A stretch of DNA of 64,000 nt, taken from contig JASBVM010000023.1 in NCBI GenBank assembly GCA_029961055.1, positions 62,001-126,000 of the forward strand, read 5' to 3'. The notes under the pieces were generated by a model. The model had not been told where the DNA came from. It saw only the letters and a list, made by a program, of their open reading frames with translations, and made no database searches. This stretch comes from Bacillota bacterium. GTDB lineage: Bacteria; Bacillota; Sulfobacillia; JAIMAT01. Positions 16,878-24,622 of the stretch are shown one piece after another (the stretch's first letter is position 1; each line of letters begins with the position of its first letter). The translations under genes and the position numbers were made by a program.

Positions 16878-17666
16878 TCAACGGCCGTACACCTCCGGAG
16901 TGACCGAGCAGCGGCAACGGCTCCGCCCGGTCGGGATGCGGCCCAGCGTGGCGCGGAGGAGCGCCCGCAGGCGCTCGCCGTTCCGCTCCATCACCTCGTT
17001 CACCTCGCGGTGGGTGAGCGGGCGGTCGCTGATGCCCGCCGCCAGGTTGGTCACCATGGCCACGGTGGCGTAGCAGAGGCCGAGCTCCCGCGCCAGCACC
17101 ACCTCGGGCACGCTGGTCATGCCCACCACGTCACCCCCCAGGAGCCGGAAGGCCCGGATCTCCGCCGGCGTCTCGTAGCGGGGACCCTCGGTGCAGACGT
17201 AGACGCCGCCGTTCCGGACGGGGATGCCGAGGCCCTGCGCCTCCTCCTCCAGGAGCCCCCGGAGCTCGGGGCAGTACGGCTCGCTCACGTCGACGTGGGC
17301 GACGCCCTCGCCCTCGCGGTCGAAGAAGGTCGAGGGCCGGCCGTGGGTGAAGTCGAGGAACTGGTCCACCAGAACGAACGTTCCCGGGCCGAGCTCCTCC
17401 CGGAGCGAACCCACCGCGGCCGTGGCGATCACCCGTTCGACGCCCAGCTGGTGGAGCGCCCAGATGTTCGCCCTGTACTGGACGCGGTGGGGCGGCACGC
17501 TGTGGTGGCGGCCGTGCCTTGCCAGGAAGGCGACCTCCTCGCCCCCCGGGAAGCGGCCGGCGGCCAGGTGGACCAGCCCGTACGGCGTCTCGACCGAGAG
17601 CTCGCGCGGCGCCTCCAGCACCGCCGGGTCGTAGACGCCGGTCCCGCCGATCAGCGCCAGGCGCAT
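16878..17666 (-). CDS. mtnP: S-methyl-5'-thioadenosine phosphorylase
   Basis: Phosphorolyses methylthioadenosine to adenine and methylthioribose-1-phosphate. The PNP/MTAP family-2 motifs are clear: IGGTGVYD at residues 6-13, ARHGRHHSVPPHRVQYRAN, TAAVGSLRE, VCTEGPRYETPAEIRAF and GMTSVPEVVLARELG. TSVPE with methionine before it is typical of MTAP rather than plain PNP. The length of 262 residues is normal. It starts 1 base after the ndk stop and precedes ahcY, in a tight operon. An unusual CRC near the C-terminus recalls the CxC of archaeal MTAPs. Confidence 0.9.
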   Translation of the reverse strand: MRLALIGGTGVYDPAVLEAPRELSVETPYGLVHLAAGRFPGGEEVAFLARHGRHHSVPPHRVQYRANIWALHQLGVERVIATAAVGSLREELGPGTFVLVDQFLDFTHGRPSTFFDREGEGVAHVDVSEPYCPELRGLLEEEAQGLGIPVRNGGVYVCTEGPRYETPAEIRAFRLLGGDVVGMTSVPEVVLARELGLCYATVAMVTNLAAGISDRPLTHREVNEVMERNGERLRALLRATLGRIPTGRSRCRCSVTPEVYGR

Positions 17667-17667
17667 C

Positions 17668-18129
17668 CTAGCCCTCCTCGTGGAGCCAGAGCTCGGAGCT
17701 CCGGCTCCACTCCACGATCTCCTCCGGCCGGAAGTGCAGGGCGATCTCGGCCGCCGCGCTCTCCGGCGAGTCGGAGCCGTGGACCAGGTTCATCTGGATG
17801 TCGAGGCCGAAGTCGCCGCGCAGCGTCCCCGGCGCCGCCTTGCGGCCGTCGGTGGCGCCCAGGAGGTTGCGGACCACCTCCACGGCCGAGGGGCCCTCCC
17901 AGACCATGGCGACCACCGGCCCGGCCGTGACGAACTCCACCAGCGGGCGGAAGAAGGGCTTGTCGCGGTGGACGGCGTAGTGCGCCTCGGCGGTGGAGCG
18001 GTCGAGGCGGACCAGTTTCATCGCCACCGGCTTCAGCCCCTTCCGCTCGAGTCTCCCGACCACCTCGCCCACCAGGCCCCGCTGCACGCCGTCGGGCTTG
18101 ACCATCACAAAGGTCCGTTCGATTGCCAC
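17668..18129 (-). CDS. ndk: Nucleoside diphosphate kinase
   Basis: Transfers phosphate between nucleoside di- and triphosphates through a phosphohistidine. [14 protein letters not shown] at the start and [12 protein letters not shown] with the active histidine near residue 119 are diagnostic. The length of 153 residues is standard. GTG is chosen because GGGAGG lies 7 bases before it; a longer form with seven more residues would lack one. It is 49 bases after the FAH-family gene and 1 base before mtnP. Confidence 0.93.
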   Translation of the reverse strand: MAIERTFVMVKPDGVQRGLVGEVVGRLERKGLKPVAMKLVRLDRSTAEAHYAVHRDKPFFRPLVEFVTAGPVVAMVWEGPSAVEVVRNLLGATDGRKAAPGTLRGDFGLDIQMNLVHGSDSPESAAAEIALHFRPEEIVEWSRSSELWLHEEG

Positions 18130-18178
18130 CGGGAGACCTCCCTGTCGCACAGGTTTCGCTTCGCTTCCACGCTTCCCG

Positions 18179-18943
18179 CTATTCCACGGGATTGACCAGC
18201 TCGCCCACGCCCTCGATCTCGACGCTGACCACGTCGCCCGCCACGATGGGGCCGACGCCTGCCGGGGTGCCGGTGAGGATGACGTCCCCCGGCTCCAGCG
18301 TCATCACCTGGCTGATGAAGCGGACCAGGAAGGCCACGTCGAAGAGGAGGTCGGCCGTGTTCCCCTCCTGCCGGACCTGGCCGTTGACGCGGGTGCGGAG
18401 CGCCCGCCCGGAGGGGTCGATGCCGCGCACCACCTCGGGGCCCAGCGGGCAGAAGGTGTCGAAGGACTTGGCCCGGGTCCACTGGCCGTCCTTCCGCTGC
18501 AGGTCGCGGGCGGTCACGTCGTTGCCGCAGGTGTAGCCGAGGATGGCCGCCTCCGCCTCGCCGGGCGCGAGGTTCGAGGCCCTCCGGCCGATCACCACCG
18601 CCAGCTCCCCCTCGTAGTGGACCTCGGCGCTCATCGCCGGGCGGCGGATCCTCTCTCCCGGCCCGATCACCGCCGTGGCCGGCTTGAGGAAGAGGACCGG
18701 CTCGTCCGGCATCCGATCCTTCATCTCCTCGGCGTGCATCCGGTAGTTCAGGCCGACCGCCACCACCTTGCCCGGCAGGACCGGCGCCAGGAGGCGGACC
18801 TGCTCCGCCCGCACCCGCTCCCCCGTCGGCTCGCCCCAGACCGTCCACGGCGCGCCCCCGAGGAGCTCGATCTCCTCTCCCAGGCGTCGTCCGAAGCTGA
18901 TCCGCCCGTCCGGCAGCGCCACGCGCACCAGTCGCTCCACCAT
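18179..18943 (-). CDS. Fumarylacetoacetate hydrolase family protein
   Basis: Metal-dependent hydrolase, decarboxylase or isomerase acting on 2-oxo acids with a C-C bond to break. An N-terminal ~60-residue cap is followed by the FAH domain: [24 protein letters not shown] with metal-binding glutamates, [14 protein letters not shown], and the closing [17 protein letters not shown]. The length of 254 residues fits the YcgM/HpcE-like group (acylpyruvase, oxaloacetate decarboxylase or 2-hydroxyhepta-2,4-diene-1,7-dioate isomerase). No aromatic degradation genes are near, so a housekeeping role such as acylpyruvate or oxaloacetate removal is more likely. Confidence 0.85.
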   Translation of the reverse strand: MVERLVRVALPDGRISFGRRLGEEIELLGGAPWTVWGEPTGERVRAEQVRLLAPVLPGKVVAVGLNYRMHAEEMKDRMPDEPVLFLKPATAVIGPGERIRRPAMSAEVHYEGELAVVIGRRASNLAPGEAEAAILGYTCGNDVTARDLQRKDGQWTRAKSFDTFCPLGPEVVRGIDPSGRALRTRVNGQVRQEGNTADLLFDVAFLVRFISQVMTLEPGDVILTGTPAGVGPIVAGDVVSVEIEGVGELVNPVE

Positions 18944-18976
18944 GCTCGGCTCCCCCCGTTGAGTTGCGGCAGGCGG

Positions 18977-21373
18977 TCACGCCTCCGCGTGGACTTCCCC
19001 CGGCGCCTCCTCGCCCCCGTCGCGGTAGGCCGCGAGCACGATGGCGGGCGGCGAGACGTAGACCATGGCGGTGGCGGCCGCCACGATGCCCGAGTCGTTG
19101 AAGAGCAGCGCCGCCACGCTGCCCAGCGCCGCGCCGGCGAAACCGGCCACCAGCGCTGGATGGCGCTTCTCGAAGGCCTCCCCGAATCCTCCCGGGCGGA
19201 GCGCCGCCAGGAGATAGAGGAAGAGGGCGGCCAGGAAGAGCCAGCTCCAGTTGGTCAGCCGGATCAGCTTCCAGTTCATGCCCAGCTTGCGGAGCGCGAT
19301 GTCGAGCAGGTTGAGCAGGCCGCCGCCCCCCCGGGCCGCCTCGCCGAAGGCGCGCCCGATGTGCGAGGCATGGCCGGAGAGCAGGTCGACGCCCACCATC
19401 CCGGCCGTCGCGATCGCCAGGAAGAGCACCGCCAGCCCGGCCTCCCGCCAGCCCAGCCGGCGCCCGCCCAGCCGGACCGCTGCCACGAAGTAGCCCACCA
19501 GCGCCGCCAGGGCGATGCCGAAGTTGGCCGTCAGCTCCGGGTCCAGGAGGACCAGGGCGATGAAGGCGAAGGCGAGGACCGCCGCCAGGCGCCAGCCGCG
19601 GTGGTTGCCCAGCAGGTCGACGAGGCCGGTGATGCCCATCAGGCTGGCGCCGATCAGGACGCCGCCGTACTCGTTCCCCAGGCCGTAGAAGCGGGCCGCG
19701 TAGAGGGCGCTGTAGCCCAGGGGCGAGTTGGCGTCGGCCCAGGAGCCCAGGAGGAGGTCGCCCAGGACGAAGAGGACGGTGGCCAGGTCGATCCAGAAGA
19801 GCGGTGCCAGGAGCCGCCTCCCGCGCGGGGCCGGCAGCAGCAGGGCCAGGCCGCCGATGGCACCCAGCATGACCAGGAAGAGGAGCATGGACGGCGCCGG
19901 GGCCAGCTGCGGGAAGAAGGCGAGGAGCAGGAGCGCCAGGGGCGAGGCGCTGAAGACGACCAGCGCCGCCCGCACGGTGCTCCGGATCCGCCTCGCCGTG
20001 CGGGCCAGGCTGAGCCGGATGGCCACCAGCGCGGCCGCCGAGGCGAAGAAGAGGACGATGCCGCTGATCACGAAGAAGTAGAGGAGCGAGGGCCGGCGAG
20101 CGGCGTTGGTGAGGGCGGACTGGTAGACGCCGGCCACCGTCGCCAGCGGCTGGCGGGACGCCACCGTGCCCATGGCCCGGCCGGTGACCGCGGGCTCGTC
20201 CGCCGGCACCGCGACGCCCAGCGCCTCGAGCAGCGTGGGCGCCACGTCGGTGATCTCCACCACGCCCGGCTGCCGCGTGGTGGGGGAGGTGAGGAGCGTC
20301 CGGGGAGCGATCCCCTTCCCCCAGGCCAGGATGGGGACCAGGTAGGCGTCCTGCTGGGCGGCCTGCGGGCTCGGTGCCAGGCTCATCACCACCAGCAGGT
20401 CCCGCCGGGGGTCGAGCCGCCGCATCAGCCCGGCCACCAGCCGGTCCGCCTCCTCCAGCGCCCGCAGGCGCGCGTTCTTCAGGGCGGCGGGCGTCATCAT
20501 CGGCGCCTCCGCCTCCACCCGCGCCATGTCACCCGGGTCGACCACCACCAGGCCGGTGCGGCTCGGGAGGCGGTCGTAGGCGGCCAGAAGCCGGCCCGGA
20601 TCGGTCCGGACGCCCCCGGGGAAGGAAGGGTCGGAGACCAGGAGCCCCTCGTCGACCCGCCCAGCGTCCACCGTCCACCGCCTGTCCATCGCCACCAGGG
20701 CGGCGAAGCGGTCCGGCACGCCCGCGGCGTCGGAGTTGCCCAGGGCGGCCGTCAGCCGGCCGGCGCGGTGCAGCGTCTCCCCCAGGAAGCCGAACGGCGG
20801 CCTCACCTGCGGCACGCCGGCGGTCGAGGCCTCCTCGTTCAGCAGCGGGCCCATCCCCAGGACGAGGATGGCGGCACCGGCCGGCGGCCTCCGGCCGTAG
20901 CGCCAGAGGTAGGCATCCTCCGCCGGTGCGCCGGCGGAGAGCTGGCCGGGTGCCAGCCGCTCGTCCCGCTGGTAGGCGTCCCCCAGGCCGGAAGGGGTCG
21001 GCTGGATGCCGGAGCTCCCCAGCGCCAGCGCCGCCGCGGAGGGGGAGTTGCGCACCGGCACCAGCACGTTGACCAGCCCGACGGCGCCCTCCTGTTCCAT
21101 CCGCCGGAGCGCGGGAAGCCGGCTCCAGGCCATGTCCGGCCAGTCCACGTAGGGGAGCAGCACCAGGACGGCGCGTGCCCCCGGGTCCGCCGGGGGGGCG
21201 GCGACCGGGGAGCCGGCCGCCTCTGCCGGCCGGGGCAGGACCGGGACGAGCATGCCAGCCAGAAGAGGCACGAGGAGGAGGAGAAGGAAGCCGGTGGCCG
21301 GATCGGACCACCGCCTCGCCGAGCGCTGCCGCGTCTCACTCCCACTCCCTTCGCATCCGGGATCGGGGCGCAA
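18977..21373 (-). CDS. Large membrane protein with an alkaline-phosphatase-like outer domain
   Basis: A hydrophobic anchor near residues 25-45 is followed by ~400 extracellular residues and about ten membrane helices. The outer part looks like a degenerate alkaline-phosphatase-superfamily fold (VLLPYVDWPDMAWSRLPAL, VEITDVAPTLLEALG), but I do not see the metal-ligand set. The membrane part carries RFYGLGNEYGG and LFNDSG, conserved in related Bacillota proteins of unknown function. The start is unclear: TTG at 21373 is used, GTG at 21475 is possible, and the next in-frame start lies within the first helix. A TACAAT -10-like box sits just before the TTG. A one-base shift would give a good GTG start in another frame. 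Confidence 0.6.
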   Translation of the reverse strand: MRPDPGCEGSGSETRQRSARRWSDPATGFLLLLLVPLLAGMLVPVLPRPAEAAGSPVAAPPADPGARAVLVLLPYVDWPDMAWSRLPALRRMEQEGAVGLVNVLVPVRNSPSAAALALGSSGIQPTPSGLGDAYQRDERLAPGQLSAGAPAEDAYLWRYGRRPPAGAAILVLGMGPLLNEEASTAGVPQVRPPFGFLGETLHRAGRLTAALGNSDAAGVPDRFAALVAMDRRWTVDAGRVDEGLLVSDPSFPGGVRTDPGRLLAAYDRLPSRTGLVVVDPGDMARVEAEAPMMTPAALKNARLRALEEADRLVAGLMRRLDPRRDLLVVMSLAPSPQAAQQDAYLVPILAWGKGIAPRTLLTSPTTRQPGVVEITDVAPTLLEALGVAVPADEPAVTGRAMGTVASRQPLATVAGVYQSALTNAARRPSLLYFFVISGIVLFFASAAALVAIRLSLARTARRIRSTVRAALVVFSASPLALLLLAFFPQLAPAPSMLLFLVMLGAIGGLALLLPAPRGRRLLAPLFWIDLATVLFVLGDLLLGSWADANSPLGYSALYAARFYGLGNEYGGVLIGASLMGITGLVDLLGNHRGWRLAAVLAFAFIALVLLDPELTANFGIALAALVGYFVAAVRLGGRRLGWREAGLAVLFLAIATAGMVGVDLLSGHASHIGRAFGEAARGGGGLLNLLDIALRKLGMNWKLIRLTNWSWLFLAALFLYLLAALRPGGFGEAFEKRHPALVAGFAGAALGSVAALLFNDSGIVAAATAMVYVSPPAIVLAAYRDGGEEAPGEVHAEA

Positions 21374-21413
21374 CGGACCGATTGTAGCATGGAGTTCCAG
21401 CCGGGCGTCCGGG

Positions 21414-21440
21414 TCAAGGCGGACATCCAGCGTCCGATGG
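21414..21440 (+). promoter_or_regulatory. Candidate sigma-D (flagellar) promoter for motAB
   Basis: TCAA-N15-TCCGATGG resembles the motility consensus TAAA-N15-GCCGATAA, with exact spacing and the CCGAT core kept. It ends 22 bases before the motA start, so the transcript would have a very short leader. The match is partial. Confidence 0.3.
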
Positions 21441-21462
21441 GAAGCTCGGAGGGGTGGCTTGG

Positions 21463-22266
21463 TTGGATCTTGCACTTCCGCTCGGACTTCTCATCGCCGT
21501 AGGCGCCATCCTCGGATCGCAGCTCATGGAAGGCGCCCACCTGGCCGCGCTCCTCAACCCTTCGGCCCTGCTCCTGGTGTTGGGCGGCACCATCGGTGCC
21601 ACCGTGGTCAGCTCGCGCCGCGAGGATCTGGCGGCCATACCCCGGAGCCTCTCCCTCGCCATCCACGCCGAGCCAGGCGACCGCCGCGGCCTTCTCGAGC
21701 AGCTGGTGGCGCTGGCGCAGAAGGCTCGCCGCGAGGGGCTGCTCGCCATCGAGGACGATCTGGCGGGGGCGGGGGATCCCTTCCTGGCGCGGGGCCTCCA
21801 GATGGTGGTGGACGGGAGCGAGCCGGAACTGGTGCGGGAGATGCTGGAGGCGGAGGCCGAGGCGGAGCTGAGCCGCTGGGAGAGGGCGGCGGCCGTCTGG
21901 GAGGCGGCCGGCGGCTACTCCCCCACCATGGGGATCATCGGCACCGTGCTGGGGCTGGTCCACGTGCTGGGCAACCTCTCCGACACCTCGCGCATCGGGC
22001 CGTCCATCGCCGTCGCCTTCATGGCCACCTTCTACGGCATCTTCCTGGCCAACGTCTTCTGGCTGCCCCTGGGTTCGCGCATCCACGCGCGGGCCCGGAG
22101 CCAGTCGGAGTGGCGCCGGGTGATCCTGGAGGGCGTCCTCTCCGTAGCCAACGGGGAGAGCCCCAACGTCGTCCGCGAGAAGCTGGCCACCCTGAGCGGG
22201 ATCCCGCTGGAGCAGGGCGGCGAGCATCCGGCGGCGGCGACCCAGGCGCGTGAGCAGCATGCGTAG
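21463..22266 (+). CDS. motA: Flagellar stator protein MotA
   Basis: Proton-channel subunit of the flagellar stator, with four membrane helices. LLLVLGGTIGATVVSS follows helix 1. The long cytoplasmic loop covers about residues 55-145, and PTMGIIGTVLGLVHVLGNLSD with the conserved proline and glycines enters helix 3. The TTG start is chosen because GGAGGG lies 9 bases before it and because MotA proteins normally begin MDL; a GTG 9 bases earlier would touch the ribosome site. It overlaps motB by 17 bases. No other flagellar or chemotaxis gene is in the window. Confidence 0.9.
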   Translation: MDLALPLGLLIAVGAILGSQLMEGAHLAALLNPSALLLVLGGTIGATVVSSRREDLAAIPRSLSLAIHAEPGDRRGLLEQLVALAQKARREGLLAIEDDLAGAGDPFLARGLQMVVDGSEPELVREMLEAEAEAELSRWERAAAVWEAAGGYSPTMGIIGTVLGLVHVLGNLSDTSRIGPSIAVAFMATFYGIFLANVFWLPLGSRIHARARSQSEWRRVILEGVLSVANGESPNVVREKLATLSGIPLEQGGEHPAAATQAREQHA

Positions 22267-23056
22267 ACGGCAGGCGCCGGCGCAGCAGAAGTCCGAAGCC
22301 GCCGGCATGATGCGCTGGCTCCTCACCTACGCCGACATGATCACCCTGCTCCTGGCCTTCTTCATCGTGCTCTACTCCATGTCCCAGCTCGACCAGGCCA
22401 AGTACCAGCAGCTGGCCCAGACGCTCCGCTCCCTCCTGAACGGGGGCGGCAGCTCCGCCATCGTGGTGCCGGGCGCCACCACCCAGGGCCAGGACATCCT
22501 CCGCCCGGTCCCCCACCGCGGCGAGACCCAGGAAGGCGGCGACCTCCGCGCCATCGGCGAGCGGGTGGCGGCCGCGCTGCGCCAGCGGGGCCTGGGCGAC
22601 CGGGTGCAGGTGGTGCTGACCGGCCACGAGCTTGAGATCAGCCTGGGCGAGTCGGTCTTCTTCGACACCGGCAGCGCCGACCTGAAGCCTGCCGCCCTGC
22701 CCGTCCTGGACTCCATCGGGGCGGCGCTCCGCCCGCTGCCCAACCCCGTCGAGGTCCACGGCTTCGCCGACAGCCGCCCGATCAACACCGGCCTCTTTCC
22801 CAGCAACTGGGAGCTCTCCGCCTACCGCGCGACCACCGTCATCCGTTACCTCCAGTCGCAGGGGATCGACCCCCGCCGGCTGAGCGGCGTCGCCTACGGC
22901 GAGTACCACCCGCTGGTACCCGACTCGGATCCGGCCCACATGGCGCTCAACCGTCGTGTCGACATCGTCGTCCTCCGCCAGACCGCCACCGACACGCCTC
23001 CCCAGCGCATCTGGCCGCCGGAGAAGACGCCCGCGGCGGGCGGCGAAGGTCCATGA
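22250..23056 (+). CDS. motB: Flagellar stator protein MotB
   Basis: Anchors the stator to peptidoglycan and carries the proton-binding aspartate. WLLTYADMITLLLAFFIVLY near residues 23-42 is the single membrane helix with that aspartate (29). The C-terminal OmpA-like domain (residues ~130-245) contains FFDTGSADLKPAALPVL, VHGFADSRP and NRRVDIVV. The length of 268 residues is normal. The start is either GTG 22250 or ATG 22259; neither has a clear ribosome site because translation is probably coupled to motA. Confidence 0.9.
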   Translation: MSSMRRRQAPAQQKSEAAGMMRWLLTYADMITLLLAFFIVLYSMSQLDQAKYQQLAQTLRSLLNGGGSSAIVVPGATTQGQDILRPVPHRGETQEGGDLRAIGERVAAALRQRGLGDRVQVVLTGHELEISLGESVFFDTGSADLKPAALPVLDSIGAALRPLPNPVEVHGFADSRPINTGLFPSNWELSAYRATTVIRYLQSQGIDPRRLSGVAYGEYHPLVPDSDPAHMALNRRVDIVVLRQTATDTPPQRIWPPEKTPAAGGEGP

Positions 23057-23081
23057 CGGCCCGGAGAACGGGGAGCAGATC

Positions 23082-23513
23082 TCAGACGGAGAACCAGAGC
23101 GCCACCACCAGGGCGACCAGGACCAGCAGGTTGAGGCCCATGCTCAGGCCGTGGAGCGCGCCGAAGGCGGGCGTGCCGGCCGCCGCGTGGACGCGGGGCT
23201 CCACCACCCACCAGGCGACGAGGACGACCAGGAGCGCCGCCGCCAGGGCGACCGCGGCCGTTCCGGGCGAGCTGGCCGGGCTCTGGCCGACAGCGGGCCA
23301 GCGCGGGGCGACGAAGAGGACGGCCAGCGCGATCACGGCGGTCAGCGCGCTGTGCAGGTAGTAGGTGGGAAAGATGGCGCCGACCACCCTTCCCCCGCCC
23401 TCGGTCCCGAGGACCCGGAAGATGGCGGGTGCCGCGGTGAAGCTGAAGAAGAGCAGGGAACCCAGCCAGACACCGATGGAGCCGAAATAGAGAAAGGCCG
23501 CCAGCGTGCGCAC
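23082..23513 (-). CDS. DUF4149-family membrane protein
   Basis: A 143-residue protein with four membrane helices. FFSFTAAPAIFRVLG and GRVVGAIFPTYYLHSA in the first half are the recognisable DUF4149 signature (TMEM205-like fold); the function in bacteria is unknown. GTG at 23513 is chosen because GAGGAGG lies just upstream; a longer reading would add 20 hydrophilic residues before the first helix. It is 44 bases after trpS on the same strand. Confidence 0.78.
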   Translation of the reverse strand: MRTLAAFLYFGSIGVWLGSLLFFSFTAAPAIFRVLGTEGGGRVVGAIFPTYYLHSALTAVIALAVLFVAPRWPAVGQSPASSPGTAAVALAAALLVVLVAWWVVEPRVHAAAGTPAFGALHGLSMGLNLLVLVALVVALWFSV

Positions 23514-23557
23514 CCGCCACTCCTCCTCCCGGAAGCCTTCGCGTTCTCCTCCCCGCC

Positions 23558-24556
23558 TCAGCCCCGGCCCCATCCTACGCCGACCGCCTCCTTGACACGA
23601 CGGACGGTCGTCTCCGCGATGGCGGCAGCGCGCTCGGCGCCCTGGCGGAGCACCTGCTCGAGGTAGCCCGGCTCCGCCTCCATCTCGGCCAGCCGCCGCT
23701 GGATCGGCGCCATCCCCGCCACCACCGCCTCGGCCAGGTCGGCCTTGAAGCGGGCGTAGCCGGCGTCGCGGTACTCCTCCTCGAGATCCTTCACCGGGCG
23801 GCCGGTGACGCCCGAGAAGATGGTGAGCAGGTTGGAGATGGCAGGCTTCCTCTCCGGGTCGTACGCCACCTCGCGGCCCGAGTCGGTGACCGCGCGGGCG
23901 ATCTTCTTCCGGACGACGTCGGGGCTGTCGGTGAAGCTGATGTAGCTGGCGGGCGTCTCCGAGCTCTTGGACATCTTGGTCTCGGGGTCGTCCAGCGACA
24001 TGACGCGCGCCCCCTGGGGCGGGATGAGCGGCTCGGGCACGCGGAAGAGCGGGCCGAAGCGGCGGTTGATCCGCTGGGCCAGGTCCCGGGTGAGCTCCAC
24101 GTGTTGCTTCTGGTCCTCCCCCACCGGCACCACGTCGGCCTGGTAGAGGAGGATGTCCGCCGCCATCAGCACCGGGTAGGCGAAGAGGCCGGCGGAGACC
24201 GACTCCTGCCCCGTCTTGCGGGACTTGTCCTTGAACTGCGTCATCCGGTTCAGCTCGCCGAAGGTGGTGAAGCAGTTGAGGATCCAGCCCAGCTCCGTGT
24301 GCGCGGGGACATCCGACTGCACGAAGAGCGTGGAGCGCGAGGGGTCCAGCCCGACCGCCAGGTAGAAGGCGGCCACCTCGCGGATCTGGGCGCGGAGTTC
24401 GACGGGATCCTGTGGAACCGTGAGGGCGTGGAGGTCGACGACGCAGTAGATGCCCTCGTAGCTGTCCTGCAGTTGGACGAACTGGCGGAAGGCGCCCAGG
24501 TAGTTGCCGATGTGGATGTTTCCCGACGGCTGGACGCCCGAGAAAGATCGCTTCAC
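23558..24556 (-). CDS. trpS: Tryptophanyl-tRNA synthetase
   Basis: Charges tRNA-Trp. Class I signatures are HIGN at residues 15-18, in SGNIHIGNYLGA, and KMSKS near residue 196. The substrate pocket segments GIYCVVDLHAL, PVLMAADILLYQ and VGEDQKQHVELTRD are as in bacterial TrpRS. The length of 332 residues is standard. It lies 66 bases downstream of leuS on the same strand. Confidence 0.95.
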   Translation of the reverse strand: MKRSFSGVQPSGNIHIGNYLGAFRQFVQLQDSYEGIYCVVDLHALTVPQDPVELRAQIREVAAFYLAVGLDPSRSTLFVQSDVPAHTELGWILNCFTTFGELNRMTQFKDKSRKTGQESVSAGLFAYPVLMAADILLYQADVVPVGEDQKQHVELTRDLAQRINRRFGPLFRVPEPLIPPQGARVMSLDDPETKMSKSSETPASYISFTDSPDVVRKKIARAVTDSGREVAYDPERKPAISNLLTIFSGVTGRPVKDLEEEYRDAGYARFKADLAEAVVAGMAPIQRRLAEMEAEPGYLEQVLRQGAERAAAIAETTVRRVKEAVGVGWGRG

Positions 24557-24622
24557 GCTCCTGCCCCCCTGCGGTGGGACGCGGGCGGTCGCGACGAGGC
24601 GGCGCGAAGCCGCCTCCGTCGC

